A DNA stretch of 64,000 bases from Davidsoniella eucalypti (lineage: Eukaryota; Ascomycota; Sordariomycetes; Microascales; Ceratocystidaceae): assembly GCA_004009845.1 (NCBI GenBank), contig RMBW01000039.1, positions 62,001 to 126,000 on the forward strand, given 5' to 3'. The translations under genes were made by a program, and so were the position numbers. Below, piece by piece: positions 62,560 through 64,000 of this stretch (its first letter is position 1; each line of letters starts with the position of its first letter). The notes under the pieces were generated by a model. It had not been told where the DNA came from, did no database searches, and saw only the letters and a program-made list of their open reading frames with translations.

Positions 62560-63280
62560 CTGAAAAAAAAACGGCGGATTGCGGGAAGGAGATTGGCCTG
62601 TAGCGGAATTAACGAGAAGGAAACGGAGACCGCTTCTTTGGGTAAATTTCTTCTATATTGTGTGCTCTAATGTGAGGAACAAGCATGGCACTCTATCACG
62701 AAGTACAAAAAAGCTACGAAGCCGTGTGAGCATTGAACAAGGACTATTATCTATATATCACTGTAAACTGGAATCGATGACATTTCCACCGAGCAATACG
62801 CCAGGAAAAATTACTTGAAGACATACTGCTTAACAGCAGATGTAATGTGATAGGCGTCATGGCAATAAAAAGAGAAACACGGGACTAGGTATGAGCAGCA
62901 AGGTGAGAACAAGACGTCGAGGAGAGAGATAGCCAGCCAGTATAAATTGTCGCAGATGAGAGTGAAAGACAGGAAAGACAACGAAAGGGAAACTAGACAT
63001 GAAACAGCGATAGAAGAGGAAGAACCGAGAATATGAACCAAAAATGAGTAGAAGTGACAAATAATGGAGAGAATGCGTGTGCAGTGGAAAATAAGCCCCG
63101 AAAAGATAAGAAAAGATCTTGGAACGTCGTGACATCAAACGTAGGAAAAGAAAAGTAAGATATGCTCCGACTAGAGCAAAAATATATGTGACTCCGAAAG
63201 CTGATATATCCGATCCTAGTGATAACAGAAAGCTATGTAGTGGCAGCTGAAGTAACAATACAAGCTAGCCATTTCCATCC

Positions 63281-64000
63281 TTACTCGTAGTCGTCATCAT
63301 TGTTGTTCTTATCACCGCCACCTTCTTTGCGGATGGGGATCTTGATACCCTGGGTGGCAAAGCACTTGGATAGCGCTGTGCTTTCACACACACCGGGGAA
63401 CTTTTTGGCCGAGAATACGGTGAAAACGTCGCTAAAGCAGGATGCCAGGACAGGTACTGCCCCTTGGTTGACCGACATTGGGTTGGTGCTGTTGTCCGCG
63501 GCAATGTTGACCACAGTGAACTTGAGACTGTTTGATGATGATATGATTAAAAGCTGGTCTAGATATAACGGAGCAAGTTAAGAAGATGATGTGACTTACC
63601 GGAAACTGCCTTCTGTTCTTACACTAAGATCATGCAGAATGAACCAGACACCGACCTTGTCCTCGGTGTCAGTTAGACGCTGTGCGCTGACCACCGATTG
63701 GCCGACTAGGTTGCGTGTGAACATGCCCTGAGGACCAGACGAGCGCGTGATGGTGTTTTCAGGAGCTGGGGCACTGTAGTATGACATGTTTCCGCCAAGG
63801 ACGTTGGGCATCATAGAGCCTCTGTAGTCGTTAGGGTAGTAGGTGTTTGCGGGCGAATAGCCGTTGGGGATGTAGGCAGAGGGCTCTAAAAACACCGACG
63901 AGTTCTCTCGGGTCAGCTGTTGTCACTGTAACTAGGAGGCAATGAACTTACGGTTGTAAGATGACATGTTGTAGGAGTTCATGCCACCAAAAGCCATCTG
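63281..64000 (-). CDS. velB: Velvet-family regulator VelB, C-terminal part, 5' end outside window
   Basis: VelB is a velvet-domain transcription regulator that pairs with VeA and LaeA or with VosA to control development, sporulation and secondary metabolism. Exons in the window: 64000-63952, 63885-63600 and 63527-63281, with introns of 66 and 72 bp, giving 193 residues. The order is: a Tyr/Asn/Pro-rich linker (MNSYNMSSYNQPSAYIPNG and on), which in VelB separates the two halves of the velvet fold; then MFTRNLVGQSVVSAQRLTD, VGVWFILHDLSVRTEGSFR, LKFTVVNIAAD and FTVFSAKKFPGVCES; then SKCFATQGIKIPIRKEGGG and an acidic end (NNNDDDYE). The acidic IPIRKEG tail and the long linker favour VelB over VosA. 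The first half of the domain lies to the right of the window. The stop codon overlaps a good splice donor. Confidence 0.92.

Overview
The window is nuclear DNA of a filamentous ascomycete (Pezizomycotina). The genes carry 59-122 bp GT-AG introns with CTAAC-type branch sites. The gene set includes a velvet regulator, a Zn2Cys6 factor, a C2H2 factor, a GH47 mannosidase, a GPI-type SOD-like wall protein and a fungal pogo transposon. The class cannot be fixed from the sequence alone; Sordariomycetes is a reasonable guess.

Layout. A partial peroxisomal ABCD transporter (1-914, +) converges on sds22 (1246-2592, -). After 2.4 kb of upstream DNA, a nucleoside hydrolase (4983-6510, +) converges on lsm8 (6922-7372, -). 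A decayed pogo-type transposon with long inverted repeats sits at 9804-11691. It is followed by about 23 kb without a recognisable gene (11692-34796). The second half holds a Zn2Cys6 factor (34797-36086, +) converging on a DUF202 membrane protein (37354-37979, -), then a 1101-residue C2H2 protein (42211-45516, +), then a GH47 mannosidase (46871-49171, +) converging on a SOD5-like GPI protein (49758-51356, -). Next come a V-ATPase subunit f / RNASEK-like gene (57057-57555, +) converging on a single-pass glycoprotein (58275-59451, -), and velB (63281-64000, -), cut by the right edge.

Most genes sit in convergent pairs with 3' ends 0.3-1.3 kb apart, while promoters face 2-27 kb of non-coding DNA. 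The genes do not form one pathway. They are housekeeping functions (RNA decay and splicing, PP1 control, peroxisomal transport, nucleoside salvage, N-glycan trimming, V-ATPase) mixed with regulators and surface proteins.

Most notable observations: (1) three copies of a roughly 40-55 bp A-tailed element, two of them flanked by 11-12 bp direct repeats, which look like an ultra-short retroposon family; (2) an extracellular SOD-like protein that has kept its fold landmarks but lost three of the four expected copper ligands; (3) coding-like exons downstream of velB that could be reached by splicing from a donor overlapping the velB stop codon; (4) the pogo relic with a cluster of C-to-T type stop codons.
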